A program made the position numbers and the translations under genes. From Notospermus geniculatus (Eukaryota > Nemertea > Pilidiophora > Heteronemertea > Lineidae), in assembly GCA_002633025.1 (NCBI GenBank), contig NMRB01000256.1, forward strand, positions 356,712-420,711: DNA of 64,000 nucleotides, read 5' to 3'. This document shows positions 1-12,330 of this stretch, in pieces. Below the pieces are notes generated by a model. That model had not been told where the DNA came from. It searched no databases and was given only the letters and a program-made list of their open reading frames with translations. Numbering within the stretch: the first letter of the stretch is position 1; the number at the start of each line of letters is the position of its first letter.

Positions 1-358
1 ATTTCGTGGCCCCACGACAGGGGCTACGGTTGAACTGGGTAGGCATTTATAGCCAATCATCATACTTACAATGATACACAAGGGGACCTCAGTGACGTGG
101 GCCTGAAGAGAGTGTTGGCGCGGACGCCCTGTATGTATGTCCCTCTGACAAGAACCTCTTTCTTGGCAGATGTACATGTACGGACATTAGACCAAGTGGG
201 CCAACAATTAGGCTTCGGCAACGATACCCCCTCGGTAACCTTCTCACATGGCAGGGCCTACATGTGAGTTGGAATCCTCGTATTTGGTTACGGTGCAGAG
301 GCTACATATCGTCCCTTTGACATCGAACACAAGGGTATTGTCGCTCAACGCAACATTA

Positions 359-693
359 GGGAGTTTAAGAAATCAAACGATAAACGTTAACTTTACGACA
401 ACGTTATTTTTTGTAGCGAAAATGCAATATAGACAAGAGGTTAAGAAATCGCAACGTTAACGGTAACACTATTAAACGCTAACGTTATTTTTTACATTGC
501 AAATGTACGTCAGAAATAGCGTTAGCGTTAGTGTTATCGTTAACGAAGCGGTTTCTTAACAGAATCTGGTGAATTCGCAGTATGAAAAATAACGTTGTCG
601 TAAAGGTAACGTTTATTGTTTGATTTCAATTCGCAGTATGGAAAATAACGTTGTCGTAAAGGTAACGTTTATCGTTCGATTTCTTAAACTCCC
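359..693. mobile_element. Hairpin MITE family v, copy 1
   Basis: TA-flanked, ends GGGAGTTTAAGAAATC and its inverse. The interior has repeated AACGTTA-type words and an internal direct repeat (CGCAGTATGNAAAATAACG twice, 576-660). Confidence 0.82.
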
Positions 694-965
694 TAAAGCT
701 ACAAACGAAAAGCTTGGAAGGCAAACACGTTTGATTCAAGGTCGGAGGATATTCAGTCGCTTGCAGTGAGAAGCTCCTCGCCAACATCGATGAACGTTGG
801 TGATGTGGTAACGGTGCAAACACAGCCTTCAACTCACCGCTGGCTCACTGAAAGATTACTTGACGATCAATGCTAACTGTGACAGTATATGGATGAGCTA
901 CGCTTCCGTTATCATGTGCAAGGCCATCCGTTACCGCATCAAGAGAATCAATTGACGGTGCCAAG

Positions 966-1045
966 GTGAATGATAGCCGAGTGGTTATCATGTCCGCTAA
1001 ACAAGCGGCAGCAGGTCCCGGGTTCGAATCCAGCCCGGGCAATGC
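966..1045 (+). other. tRNA-like sequence (SINE head or pseudo-tRNA)
   Basis: GATAGCCGAGTGGTTATC and GGTCCCGGGTTCGAATCC give box A and box B. Acceptor arms do not pair well, so it is not called as a tRNA gene. Confidence 0.45.
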
Positions 1046-1253
1046 GAGATGTTATCCCGGTGTAGTAGCAGTAAAGAGTGTCCCCCTATAAAAAGTGTCC
1101 ACTTCCATTGTTGAATGACGGAATAAGCGGCAAGGGTATAGAAACCAATCGCCAGAGATTAGAATGCAACAATAGGATCTTTTGTTCCCAGGACAGTTTT
1201 TCGTAGGACATTCTTTCCCTTCACACCTGCTCTCTACGTGTCCGTCAGTACGT

Positions 1254-1526
1254 ACGATGGTGTAGTGGTTCGGACTTAGCGGTCAGAGGGTCCCGGGTTC
1301 GAATCCCACTTGGCGTAGGACTTTGGGCAAGTCTCTTCGCCTCACTGGCCTCTCTCCACCCAGGTATATAAATGGGTACCGGTCGGAAAAGTTCGGATTG
1401 CAGCACTGAATGAGCAGCTCATCTGAGTTCTACTGAAAGGTTTCAGGATAGACTGGGGTTAAAATGTGAAGTCGGATGACACCTCTACCGTTGTTGATAT
1501 CAGACTCTAAACCCAAACGTTTTTTT
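1254..1526 (+). mobile_element. tRNA-derived SINE, copy 1
   Basis: A box TGGTGTAGTGGTTCGG and B box GGGTTCGAATCCC, then a conserved body TTTGGGCAAGTCTCTTCGCC, CCACCCAGG, and a tail with GATATCAGACTCTAAACCC. Confidence 0.8.
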
Positions 1527-1528
1527 AC

Positions 1529-1722
1529 TTGGCCAGTAAGCCGCGGTGCCGTGGTGCCTTGTACCTTTTGCCTTTGCAAGGGCAAGTAAAAGACCCCATC
1601 CAAGTGAGGAACATGAGTAGCTTGAGAATCCAAGTAAGGGACATGAGTAGCTTGAGATGGTCTCTTCCATGCTTAGGGCCAAATTATGCTATGGTTTCGG
1701 CCTTGATGGAAACATAAATACA
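1529..1722 (+). mobile_element. Retroposon with AATAC tail, copy 1
   Basis: Body with GTGGTGCCTTGTACC and ACATGAGTAGCTTGAGATGG words, AGGGCCAAATTATGC hairpin and tail AAATACAATAC. It directly follows a tRNA-derived SINE. Confidence 0.65.
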
Positions 1723-2269
1723 ATACAGTGAATGGTATAGTTTAGTCGCATTCGCGGGTTCGAACATTAAAGGGAATTGGTCGCGGCAGTCAAAAATGAC
1801 ACTAAGAATAATTTCGCGGCCCACGAAATTCACAATTTCAAAATTACATCCCTAGGTAAGCTTAGATTTTCAGTTGACCATGTTCTAAATGCCATTTGGC
1901 AGAAAAGCCACAGCAGTTGTGCAAATATGCTCTTAGTGGCAATAAATTCCCGATTTGAGTAAAGTAATAGATTCAAAATGGCGGCGTTTGATTGTCTATT
2001 CAGACTCCTTGACTGGCACGACCAGTTCGCTTTAAAGCGGACTATTCCCGCCGAGTCAAATATTCCACAGAGCAGTTTCCGGAGCGGCCGCCGCAATGCA
2101 TTTACCAGTTGTAGTTACGAATAAAACGGGTTGTTTTATTATTTTTGGTTCACTTTGGACAGACACTTGGAGTACTGTATTCTATTGGATTTTCCAGCTG
2201 GCCGAAGCCAACGCAAAAAGTTCTGGTAATCCTAGGAATGCGTAGAGTGATGACCATTTGCGGGCAACC

Positions 2270-2609
2270 TATTGTTCACTGTCAGCCAGCCATGCCAGCC
2301 ACTGTCTTGGCCTGATGGTCGAGTGGTCGAATACGCTTGACTTTCAATTATAACAGGGCCAGTGCGTGGGCTCGATCCCCGGCTAGGACAATAGATTTGC
2401 GTGAACGCAAAGTTGCGAAGGCTTCATAAATGGTCTATTGTTTGGCTGCACATGCCCTATTGTTCACTGACTGCCTTACAATAGATATGCGTGAACGGAA
2501 AGTTGCGAACGCTTCATAAATATGGCCCCAGGTTTGCCAGGGATGTGACAATGGAAAAGTTGTGGCTCAACCTGAGTTCAAAGAAAATCTTCCTAGGTGC
2601 ATGCGGCCC
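2270..2609. repeat. tRNA-like sequence, direct repeat and MITE half
   Basis: TGGTCGAGTGGTCGAATACG..GGGCTCGATCCCCGGC (2313-2383) has A and B box-like words. ACAATAGAT-TGCGTGAACG..GCTTCATAAAT occurs twice (2390, 2479). The half MITE follows at 2523-2609. Confidence 0.5.
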
Positions 2610-3629
2610 GAAAGTCAGCTTACGAGTCAGCTCCAAGCTACTCAAGCTGGTTGAATAATGTGGCCGTGTGTCATTGAGGGCATGGAAGGAAACCATATAG
2701 TTTTCTATCAGATTGCCAAACCAGAAGAGCTGACTCTACATGTACATGTATTTGCAACTGCAGGATCGACAAGGGCGTAGGCTGGTCTGAGCCTGGGTTG
2801 GTGCACATTTTTGTGAAAGCGAACTCCTCGTGCACCGTAGGCATGAAATTTCACAGTATGCTGAAGAGTAACAAAGGTTTGCTCTGGAGGGGGGTCTGGG
2901 GGCATCCCCCAGAAAATTTTGGAATCTAGATGCTCTGAGATGTGATGTCAGTGCTAGGCCTATTCTTAGCCAAAATTTACACGATTACACGAATTAAAAG
3001 ATTGATTTTTTTCTGCTGGCCCAAAGCGGAACTCTCTTACTGCTGTGTGTACGTGCACCCAGTGCACCCCCTCCCCCCAGCCTACGCCCGTGATCGAAGG
3101 CAAACATGTAGTTCCAACCAACACTTTTTCATCTGAATCTCTACCCTTTCTTACTTCATCGACAACATATTGCAGACCTCGTATAAGCAATGCAAATGCA
3201 GCGAGACTCGTTTATTTGATTTTGTGTCATATCTTTGGCCCACCCGCCCTCCTACCCCTAATGCACATCCGTCAGGAAATTTCCCGTAGCACTCCTTATA
3301 TCATTCAATATTCCACGGAACCTTATCCAATGGAAACAAAACCACTTCAGTCCCGCGCTGACATGTATCGTTTGGAATCCAAGCACAATCCCTCCTTAGC
3401 AACGGGTTCAAGGTCAGGCGTCATCGTAGCTGCAGCATTAATGAACTTGAACGATATTGCCTTGGTGGATGCAGTGCCTTCCCTCTACAGTCAAGGCATT
3501 GGTCTCTATTTGAGTAAGAAAACATGTCGTAGAAATGGCAATAAGCCATGGTGGCCAGGTCCTCAAAGGAAAGGCGCTGGGCAAGCTGAAATGCGAGTGC
3601 AAACGCCCTTCTTGACGAACCCATGTCAA
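2610..3629. other. No gene recognised
   Basis: Contains a fragment resembling the hAT-like MITE interior (2885-2930) and unique sequence. The 255-codon frame from 3045 has no recognisable domain and runs into MITE sequence. Confidence 0.6.
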
Positions 3630-3810
3630 AGGGGCGGATCCAGGATTTCGGGAAAGAGGGGGCGCACTGTGCTAGAAACATTGAAATCTGCGGTGAATTT
3701 CAATGATTTGCTCCAAATTTCAGAATTTCACGGTCGATCTTACAGATTTGTTCGCCGAAAGGGGGGCGTGCGCCGGGTGCGCCCCCCCCCCCTTGGATCC
3801 GCGCCTGCAT
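3630..3810. mobile_element. hAT-like MITE with GCGGATCCA ends
   Basis: Ends GGGGCGGATCCAGG and TTGGATCCGCGCCTG with a poly-C tract near the right end. The empty site is visible at about 4030 (AACCCATGATGACC). Confidence 0.65.
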
Positions 3811-4161
3811 GATGACCTAGCATTCAAGTAAATGGAGGTGCATTTCAGAAATTGGTAGGGAGGCCATGGTAGAGCAGATTCTTCCTTTGGCATTATCCAA
3901 CTTACCATCCCTGGCGTTCACAGCCAACACCATGCTTTAGAGCTCAGAGGATATTAGAGGGGACATAGGGATTCGAACCCGGCACATCCTTAAGCTGGAA
4001 CTGTGAGTGCAAACACCCTTCTTGACCAACCCATGATGACCTAGCATTCTAGTTATGGAGGTGCATTTCAGAAATTGGCAGGAAGACCATGGTAGAGCAG
4101 GTTCTTCCTTTGGCATTATCCCAACTTACCATCCCTGGCGTTCACAGCCAACACCATGCAG

Positions 4162-4432
4162 GAGCCACGGTGGTGTAGTGGTTCGGGCCTCCGAGTAGCG
4201 GTCCGAGGGTCCCGGGTTCGAATCCCACTGGGCGTGAGAGTTTGGGCAAGTCTTTGCCTCACTGGCCTCTCTCCACCCAGGTGTATAAATGGGCACCGTT
4301 TGGAAATGCTCAGACTGTAGCGCTGAATGAGCAGCTCATCTGAGTTCTACTGAAAGGTTTCAGGATAGACTGGGGTTAAAGTGTTAAGTCAGATGACACC
4401 TCTACCGCTGTTGATATCAGACTTTAAACCCA
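4162..4432 (+). mobile_element. tRNA-derived SINE, copy 2
   Basis: Same SINE with A box at about 4171 and B box at 4214-4226. Inserted between CACCATGC and TTTAGAGC, which are contiguous at 3930-3945 in a neighbouring repeat unit. Confidence 0.85.
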
Positions 4433-4926
4433 AACTTTAACTTCAACTTTAGAGCTCAGAGGATGTTAGAGGGGACATAGGGATTCGAACCCGGCACATC
4501 CTCACCATTAAGAGATCTGAGCCACTCCGTGCTTCGTCCTACCTCGACATTGGTAATCGAAGGAGTGCAACAGCAACAAGTGTAAAGCCACTCCCAACCT
4601 CCCGAGATGACCAGTATATGGCCCTTCTATTACCCCTCATCCCCAACTACCTTTGGCATTATCCCAACTTACCATTCCTGGCTTTCACAGCTAACACCAT
4701 GCTTTAGAGCTCAGAGGATGTTAGAGGGGACATAGGGATTCGAACCCGGCACATCCTTAAGCTGGAACTGTGAGTGCAAACACCCTTCTTGACCAACCCA
4801 TGATGACCTAGCATTCTAGTTATGGAGGTGCATTTCAGAAATTGGTAGGAAGACCATGGTAGAGCATATTCTTCCTTTGGCATTATCCCAACTTACTATC
4901 CCTGGCGTTCACAGCCAACACCATGC

Positions 4927-5212
4927 AGGAGCCACGGTGGTGTAGTGGTTCGGGCCTCCGAGTAGCGGTCCGAGGGTCCCGGGTTCGAATCCCACTGGGC
5001 GTGAGACTTTGGGCAGGTCTCTTTGCCTCACTGGCCTCTCTCCACCCAGGTGTATGGGTACCGGTCGGAAATGCTCGGATCGTAGCGCTGAATGAGCAGC
5101 TCATCTGAGTTCTCCTAAAAGGTTTCAGGATAGACTGGGGTTAAAGTGTAAAGTCGGATGACACCTCTACCGCTGTTGATATCAGACTATAAACCCAAAC
5201 TTTAACTTCAAC
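4927..5212 (+). mobile_element. tRNA-derived SINE, copy 3
   Basis: Same SINE at the same position of the next tandem unit, so it was copied by the unit duplication. Confidence 0.85.
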
Positions 5213-5410
5213 TTTAGAGCTCAGAGGATGTTAGAGGGACATAGGGATTCGAACCCGGCACATCAACCATTAAGAGATCTGAGCCACTCCGTGCTGCTTC
5301 TCCACCTCGATATTGGTACTCGAAGGAGTGCAACAGCAACAAGTGTAAAGCCACTCCCAACCTCCCGAGATGACCAGTATATGGCCCTTCTATTACCCCT
5401 CATCCCCAAC

Positions 5411-6670
5411 TATCCTTTAGAATACGAAGACCGTTGCCATTGTAAATGGGCACACCCAGGTTTACCCATTATCTTTATGAGGCATTACAAAGATATAAAG
5501 TAACGCAACACCCTCGACTAGCTTCTCTGTAGAGAGGACAGCTCAAGGACGCCTTGGTGGTTTATTAACCAATCGATGGTATTCATTGATTTTCTGCAAA
5601 TAGATAGTTAGTGGAAGGAAACATTAAACTCGGCTTTATCTTATAATTTGTACTCTTGTGAGCGTTCCTTCTTCTAAAGTGAACCCGACCTCGAGTTTAT
5701 GTTTTATGGCTTCGTGGTTACCCTGTGCTGTACAGGGATTAGTAGAGGCATGACTTTCACACCTGGTCCGAATGGTATCGGCGACCTTGATGGAGTACCA
5801 TTACAACATCACTACAGTCTTCAGCGTGCGTGGGTGGAAATGGCCCATTCTGTGGAGGGGTGGAAGGTATCCTTTCACGCTGCTGCAGAAGCAAATGGGA
5901 AAGAGTGATCCCAGTTGAAAGAAGGTTCTGTGTGTATGCTGGATGGTTAGGATGACAACATGCACTGGTAATGACAACATGGAAAAATCGATGTGCTGCC
6001 TTCTCAGCATAAATTAGTGTTGAAGACTTTGAACGCTGATGTAGTGTTGTGCATGCTGCATGGTTGTAGCATGCATGCAGGGAGCATGCGTCTTGCTGCA
6101 TCCACTGGCAACAAGGAGTGCTAGGGTAATGTTTATGCATCCGTGAAGAGGGTTATTAAACGCAGCGTGGGAGTGAAGCTTGGTTACTATGTAAATAAAC
6201 AGGGGGTTGTAGCGGTGTGCTAGTGGTTAGAACTCTTTCTAGGGCCATTGCTTCCCTTGTTCAAATCAGCATTGATATTCGCGGTGTAACATAGCTATGC
6301 ATAATTTGGTGAACGTTAAGTCGATGGTTAATTATTTAGCTCAGATGGCCATGATGCATAAGTATTGATTGAGATTAGACGGGTCCGGTTTGGCTTCATG
6401 ACTTCGAATGGCATGTCAGAATGGACAGAAGGGGTTTCGTATCGATTGCAAATAAATCTGCAGATTCTTTACGTAATCCCGGCGGTTTCCTTCTGCACTG
6501 TTTTGAAAAATGGCATAAAAGTGTCCCCAACTGCTGACCATGCAGCTTGCAGGTTGATGTCAGGAAGTTGTCTCTTGTCGCCAAAACACTAGGTTTCTAG
6601 AAATTGTTTCCACCGGAAAGTCGGTTTTCTCCTTCAGTTGCAACTTGTTTATGTCAAGAAGATCTCACTC
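5411..6670. other. No gene recognised
   Basis: Only short frames. A weak tRNA-like stretch lies at 6208-6275 (AGTGGTTAGAACTC .. TTCAAATC). Confidence 0.6.
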
Positions 6671-6927
6671 TTAAAGATAATGTATCACGACTTCATTGTT
6701 TACATTCAATGTTTGTAAACAGGGATGTTAACATTATGTTATTCTGGATGTTTGAGACATGCCAACCCACCAAAATGAATACTTTTTGAAATCGACAGAA
6801 TTTCTAGAGAGGCATGCCACCAACAAATTACTCTTAAGACAAAGAAAGCCTCGACATAAGCAAACAAAATGTAAATAAACAATGAATTTCGTGGGCCGCG
6901 AAAATACCCGTGATACATTATCTTTAA
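6671..6927. mobile_element. TTAA-bounded MITE, copy 1 (inverted)
   Basis: Ends TTAAAGATAATGTATCACG and inverse; interior with TTTGTTTACATT-type words. TTAA at both ends may be the target duplication, but a TA duplication is equally possible. Confidence 0.8.
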
Positions 6928-7907
6928 GAGCAGGTTCAGTTCTTTTTTCTTTTTTTAATGTTGGTTTTCCTCAAGTAAGTGGAATTCCTATAGGCCTTCT
7001 TATACAAAACAAGGGCACTGCAAGTTGCAAACCATATAGAATCGTTCTTTTAGATAGTGGATCAGATTTCAAATGTAACATCATCATGACCTTCAATGAA
7101 TTAATAAATCTAAAGAAATCAACGCAGTGGTTCTAGTTCGTGGCTTACTTGTCCGTGTTTCCATGTGTTATTGGGATCAAGACTCGGCGAAAGCATCCAC
7201 TGACGCCATACTTGGCAAAGTGCCTTGCTCAAGGACAGACACATTCTACTGCATGCCCAGATTGGACCGATGATACCGAGTGCCTAGATTCTTGGAATAT
7301 CTTGCAATCTAACCGTGTACATATCGACCAGCGATACGGTTGGCAAGGATTCCGAACTCCATCACATGGCCCTCATCCACAACCAGCGCGTGGTTAGTCA
7401 GCTGATGCTTCTCTCCCACTCCCGATGTAAACAGGTAGTTGTAATAACCTGGACGCTGGAGTCTGGACTCTGGACTCATTTTGCATCATTGGATTGAACC
7501 GCCTGGTTTGATATAATGAAATTTATTCTCATTCTTCGTGTGTCGTTCCACTTATCAGTCATTGGCACACACATCTGGTGACCTGGGGTGAATGAGAATG
7601 GAAAGAAGGCCTATTTCCTGAAGAATTACAGATGTTGGATGACCTTCCTATGACATGTATGAGAGAGAATTGAGGTGTAACCTCANTTCATTTTTTATCC
7701 CCGTTCCAATCAATTATTGCGTGAATGGCATTGCTAAACATGAGCAGCGCAGAGGAAGGGCAAGAGTGCATTGGTGGGGTGGTTAACGGGAGAAGCAGTG
7801 GGGCAGGGGTTCGATACCCTGCTTGTATTTATTGGTTTCTGTTGAAGGAAACTGCCCACGAAACTCTAGAGTGGATGCCTGATCAGGGAGGGAAATAGTT
7901 GCTTATT
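6928..7907. other. No gene recognised
   Basis: Unique sequence with one N (7686) and a weak tRNA-like stretch at 7776-7830 (GGTTAACGGGAG .. GGTTCGATACC). Confidence 0.6.
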
Positions 7908-8397
7908 GCATAAAGGAATCAAACATAAACGTTAACTGCGAACGATGAAGTAACTGAGGGATAGACTTCATGTGTTGCCACCAGATGTCTCTCACTGCCT
8001 GAATGTTGGCTTTACGTAATAGGCAGGAGCTTCAACTTTTTTATGGTAGTGGGGTACATGAAGCTGTCAACTCCATGCCTTGAATTCCATTTCTGAGGAT
8101 GACATAGCTATTTTCAGTACATTTAGTGTCCCATGTGTAAATGTACGTTAGCCTATTCAAATGTACACAGATGACCCTGCACTCTCATCGTTCGTGGGGT
8201 TCTCATTAATTCAGTCCTTTTGTATCATAAGATCGACTAGTCGGAATTCAACAAAATTTGCAGAAAACATCCAGAAGGGTCTTGCCTATCATACGGAAGA
8301 GTCAGAATGCAAATCTGTTGAGGTTTAATGGGATGCTGTCCACATTTATAAAATGCTAAATTTGTAAGTCGAACCTTTACGTTTGATTCCTTTATGC
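7908..8397. mobile_element. GCATAAAGGAATCAAAC element
   Basis: 490 bp with inverted ends GCATAAAGGAATCAAAC; TTATT on both sides is a possible 5-bp duplication. A 5'-truncated inverted copy lies at 51407-51653. Confidence 0.75.
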
Positions 8398-8612
8398 TTA
8401 TTGGTCATTGAATGTAACATCAGCGTCAGTGTATTCCAAACCCTAAATCGTTTTCCGGGTTTGTAAAAGATGCTGAAATGTGAAGACAGTATCATAGACC
8501 GCAAATGACGACTGGTTAGATTCTTTCATTACGAAAAGCACCATTCGTAATGCTCACGGGACAGAAGGTTCTTTGAAGAACACCCACACACACATGATAT
8601 CACGTAAGCAAT

Positions 8613-8805
8613 GGGAGACTTTCCTGCCGTTAGAGGCCGCCCGTTAGCGGTCCCAGAACTCACAAAATTTGACGTCACAGACGTAATCCATGGCCTCACG
8701 CCATTATGGATGACGTCATAGCGTGCATTTCTTCTCTGTGACGTCAAATTCCATGATGTCCTAGGACCGCTAACTGTGGTGCCCTCTAACGGCAGTAATA
8801 TCTCC
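8613..8805. mobile_element. GGGAGACT/GCCGTTAGAGG MITE, copy 1
   Basis: Inverted ends with TGCCGTTAGAGG; interior palindromic around TGACGTCA-type words. Confidence 0.78.
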
Positions 8806-8972
8806 TACTGTTTTGCACCAGGAGGTGAGACCATCAGCAAAAGTTACTCCCGGACGTGCAATCCTTGCTCTGGAATTCCTGTTTCGGTGTATAGCACACT
8901 CTACGATTGCAATACCGATCCTTTGAATTCGAGGCGCTCCTCCACCCGAGAGTTTCCTCATGAGAGTTGGCC

Positions 8973-9358
8973 CTTAAAGAAAATCGCTCGCGGGGTTTGT
9001 TTTGATTCTTGAGCGGCTCTCTCATAGCGAGTGAATCTAGCCTCCAGGCAACGCCGTCCTCCAGTCATATGCAAAACCTCTGCAAATATGCGAACGTGCA
9101 CCTGAGGACGAGGCTCCACTAAAAATTTGTTAAAATGGATTAATGGCATTTTCAAATTCAGTCGGTCAAAATGTACATTTTGTACTACATGTATTCACAT
9201 TGATTTCGAACCGGCAGATTTTGCAGAATACGCCTCCGAAGTTTGGCTGTCTAATGCATTTCCCATTAAACTAAAATCCTTCTTTCGCCTTTTTCTCAAA
9301 ACGGCGCTTGAAACTGAGGACCAACTGTCAACAAACCCCGCGAGCGATTTGCTTTAAG
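8973..9358. mobile_element. CTTAAAG-AAATCGCTCGCGGGG MITE
   Basis: 386 bp; exact inverted 21-bp core beginning AAATCGCTCGCGGGGTTTG at 8980 and ending at 9350. Confidence 0.78.
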
Positions 9359-9953
9359 TTGGTTTCCACGACTGATTTCGCTACGACCAACGACACAAAC
9401 TTCTTGCCATAGTTTTCTAGTTGCCCAAATTCCCAAATTTCGCCAGAAATACTATTATCTCACGTGGATAGCCTATATATGGTAATGCCGAAAAGGCTAA
9501 AAATATTGCTACGTCATACAGCCAATCGACCAATGAGCTTGGTCCAAGCGAGACCAATCAGCGGACAGGAATTGGTTTACGATTTGTATTGATGATCAGG
9601 GATCGATTCCACAGCTGCTGCTGCGGAAGCCAAGGTCGGTAAAACCCTGGTATTGCTGACCAAAGGCCGTGGAAATCGAACAAGGGGCAGATGGAAGATT
9701 CGCCGGAAAATATGGGAAGGTCATCGCTGAAAATGATCCACGATATGTAACACAGACAAGTTTGTGATCAATCCTGGTTTTCAGAGCAGAGCGGGATGTA
9801 GGCCTAGGCCTACAGCAGGGTGCAAGGGAGAAGGTAGCCTACACTCTATGAAGCTAAAATGAAATTACTGCCACTCTTCACCAATATCTGCATGTTTTCA
9901 GGGTGTCCGCTTCTTCAACTTGAGTATCGTCATCACCAGGACACGGTGGAGAG
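9359..9953. other. No feature seen
   Basis: No coding frame, inverted repeat or known repeat was recognised. Confidence 0.5.
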
Positions 9954-10125
9954 AATAGGAGCTGTCAGCGAGTTGACCACTAGGTGTCACTACGGCCCAA
10001 TTCAATGCATCTAGCGGACCCAGTCATTATTGATCGAGCAGCAATCACATAGATTTTCCTGTACATTGGTCCGCTAAGACTTTGCTGCCATCTGTTGGCA
10101 ATATGCGCGGCTGACTGCTCCTATT
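9954..10125. mobile_element. AATAGGAGC palindromic MITE
   Basis: Imperfect inverted ends AATAGGAGCTGTCAGC / GCTGACTGCTCCTATT. Confidence 0.6.
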
Positions 10126-10440
10126 ACCTGGGGCTGCCTGCAGCTTGATATGGATGCATGAGGGAGTGGGTGGGCCTGAAGCTACTGATGAGGAGAAGAA
10201 ACTTCGGCGAGGCATGGTGACACCAGAGTCAAACCCAGAGACATTGATGCACCTGCACTGTCAATGCATCAACAGTGCGACTCTGGTGAGTGGGCACTGC
10301 AGTTTCGTAGCCTATGTAACAACATTGGAGTACGGCCACCCTTGTCTCCCACCTTAAAATCGTATCAGTCTACATATTAGCACGTAAGTGTCAATCAGCT
10401 GACATCTANTGGCGGCAATGTACCCATCTCTACCCTGAGC

Positions 10441-10744
10441 ACCGGAAGTTGGCAGGGTGTCCCTTTTCAAATGCTATTTCCGAAGTCAAACAGTCTCGCG
10501 CACACCAGGCCACCATGCATTCTTCCATTCGAATTCGATGCTGCGTTGTGCTCAACTAAATTTCAAGTTCAACTTCAACTATGATGCCGTCATTCCTATT
10601 TATAGACTGACCAATCAGAGACAATCCGGGTACGAGGTTGATTATGTAGGTCAACCTTGCACCAATCGATACCTGCTTCTGATTGGTCAAGTCATCAGAC
10701 TGTTGAAATAGAATTTGAAAAGGGACACCCTGCCAACTTCCGGT
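10441..10744. mobile_element. ACCGGAAGTTGGCAGGGTG MITE
   Basis: 304 bp with about 35-bp inverted ends ACCGGAAGTTGGCAGGGTGT; partial similarity continues into the flanks. Confidence 0.8.
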
Positions 10745-11174
10745 AGATATGGGAGTATTGCGTATGCATTACCTTGTAGGCCTACGTGTAGGCTACAGCC
10801 AACATCGAAACGGACTTATGACGACGACGACGACGATGAAAGTACATGTACAAAAGAAATGCGTGCAACAACAGGTCGAGAGCAAAAAGCAATGACATTC
10901 AATGAAGAAGACAATCCGTCGATGACGATGTCCGTAGAAACACTGCGCAGCACGGGCCGAAGACCACTGCATGAATGAGTTAAAAGACTCATGCAGACCA
11001 GAAAAATGCCTACCTTTTGCCTTGAGGACGCCCTTCTTTCCACTTGACTTTTCGATGGTATCTGGAAAAAGCCGAAAGCGTGAACTCTGTAAACATTAGG
11101 ACAGGTTCTGACGGAGAGGCGAAATTAGCCGACACCTCGAGGGGCTGGTCAAGTCTACCAATGCTCACCCGGAT

Positions 11175-11419
11175 GCGAACTTTTTTTTCCTAACCGATAT
11201 ATCCATTACGACCAACTTTTTTTTCCTAACCAATATAGCAAAAGCTAATCCTAACCCTAATCTTAATCCTAATCCTAATCCTACCCCCAACACTAACCCT
11301 GACCCTAACCCTAACCCTTACACTTACCCAACCATTAACCCACCATTCACTTCGTTAATTTCATTTCGTAATGGATATACTGGTTAGGAATCTATACCGG
11401 TTAGGAAAAAAAAATTCGC
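11175..11419. mobile_element. 245-bp MITE with telomere-like cargo, copy 1
   Basis: Terminal inverted repeats GCGAACTTTTTTTTCCTAACC and GCGAATTTTTTTTTCCTAAC. Exact 9-bp duplication CACCCGGAT at 11166-11174 and 11420-11428. The interior (about 11245-11335) is a degenerate run of CCCTAA-like units. A 9-bp duplication fits Mutator-like elements; that assignment is inference. Confidence 0.85.
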
Positions 11420-11470
11420 CACCCGGATGACTAGGCCTATTATATATCGAAGCCGACACGCCTTTCTTAA

Positions 11471-11607
11471 GCGGTTTTTCCACGGTACAATATTATTGCA
11501 CAATATGGGTGTCATGCTTCTGGCGTAATGGATGGGAGAAAGATTGGCAATAATATTGCCATTTTGATCCTCATATTGTGCAATAATATTGCATGTGGAT
11601 AGGCCGC
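11471..11607. mobile_element. Short palindromic MITE with ATTATTGCACAATAT arms
   Basis: Ends GCGGTTTTTCCACGG / ATGTGGATAGGCCGC and arms AATATTATTGCACAATATG. Confidence 0.65.
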
Positions 11608-11812
11608 TTTACGTCGAGTATTTGGTCAATGTATCCCCCAATACATGTAACTGGGCATATTTGCAATAAACCAGACCCTCCCTTCCAAGGCCAGGGTTTT
11701 TACGTCAGATGTGAAACCTGTCGCGGCCAAAGCCTAGTCAACCTGTAGTCAATACCTTTTTTATTGTTCATCTTTTACAGTGTTTTGTCACATTTCATAG
11801 TAGGCCTACTAT

Positions 11813-12053
11813 AGCCGTGGTTACACTACAAAGAAATCCCCGGGTTTTTGGCACCCGGGTCTATCCCGGCTCTGAAAAATCCCTCCTGAGGCCCGGTGTC
11901 CGTCAACACTACTCAAATTTTGTGAGGGGGACCTAAATTATGGTCTCCAAAACCCGTTCGAGCTCGGAGGGGATTATTACACCGCGTTTTTAACAGGTGT
12001 GGACAGAAAAAACCCGGGTTCGACACGCGTTTTTTATGTAGTGTAACAAGGGC
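11813..12053. mobile_element. AGCC..GTTACACTAC MITE
   Basis: 241 bp, ends AGCCGTGGTTACACTAC and inverse, TA-flanked; CCCGGG-rich interior. Confidence 0.7.
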
Positions 12054-12330
12054 TTATGTGTTACGCGGTGTTACGTGTTTATTCCTATTTATTTGGTCTG
12101 TGTATGAAATAAAGGACATTCGAGTCTAGAATTCAAGGGAACAGGCCATTAGCCGTTGGGCCACACCCGAGATCTCCCTGACCTTCCCCGAAGTGATACA
12201 TCTCGTGGAGGACTTCATTCAAAAAGCCTCCGTAATTTTACAAATGGACAAGATTTGTTGGTTGAGAGAGTAAACATTAATTAGGTTGCCAACAAAATGG
12301 ACAAGAGTTTCTGCACGTGTAAAGTTACAA

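Larger units (their letters stand above)
3811..5410. repeat. Tandem units carrying SINE sequence
   Basis: The block GATGACCTAGCATTC..CACAGCCAACACCATGC occurs at about 3811, 4031 and 4801. A second block (GGGGACATAGGGATTCGAAC..) occurs at about 3960, 4472, 4728 and 5235. Read on the minus strand the latter has GAGTGGCTCAGATCTC and GGGTTCGAATCCC, the A and B boxes of another tRNA-derived SINE. Confidence 0.78.

Noticed and set aside
2313-2383. Functional tRNA gene
   Set aside because: A and B box-like words are present but acceptor and anticodon stems do not pair convincingly; more likely a SINE head.
3045-3812. 255-codon open frame on the plus strand
   Set aside because: No recognisable domain, odd composition, and its last third is MITE sequence ending in a poly-C tract and TTGGATCCGCGCC.
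11245-11340. True chromosome end or telomere
   Set aside because: The repeats are short, degenerate and lie inside a transposon with target duplications at both ends.
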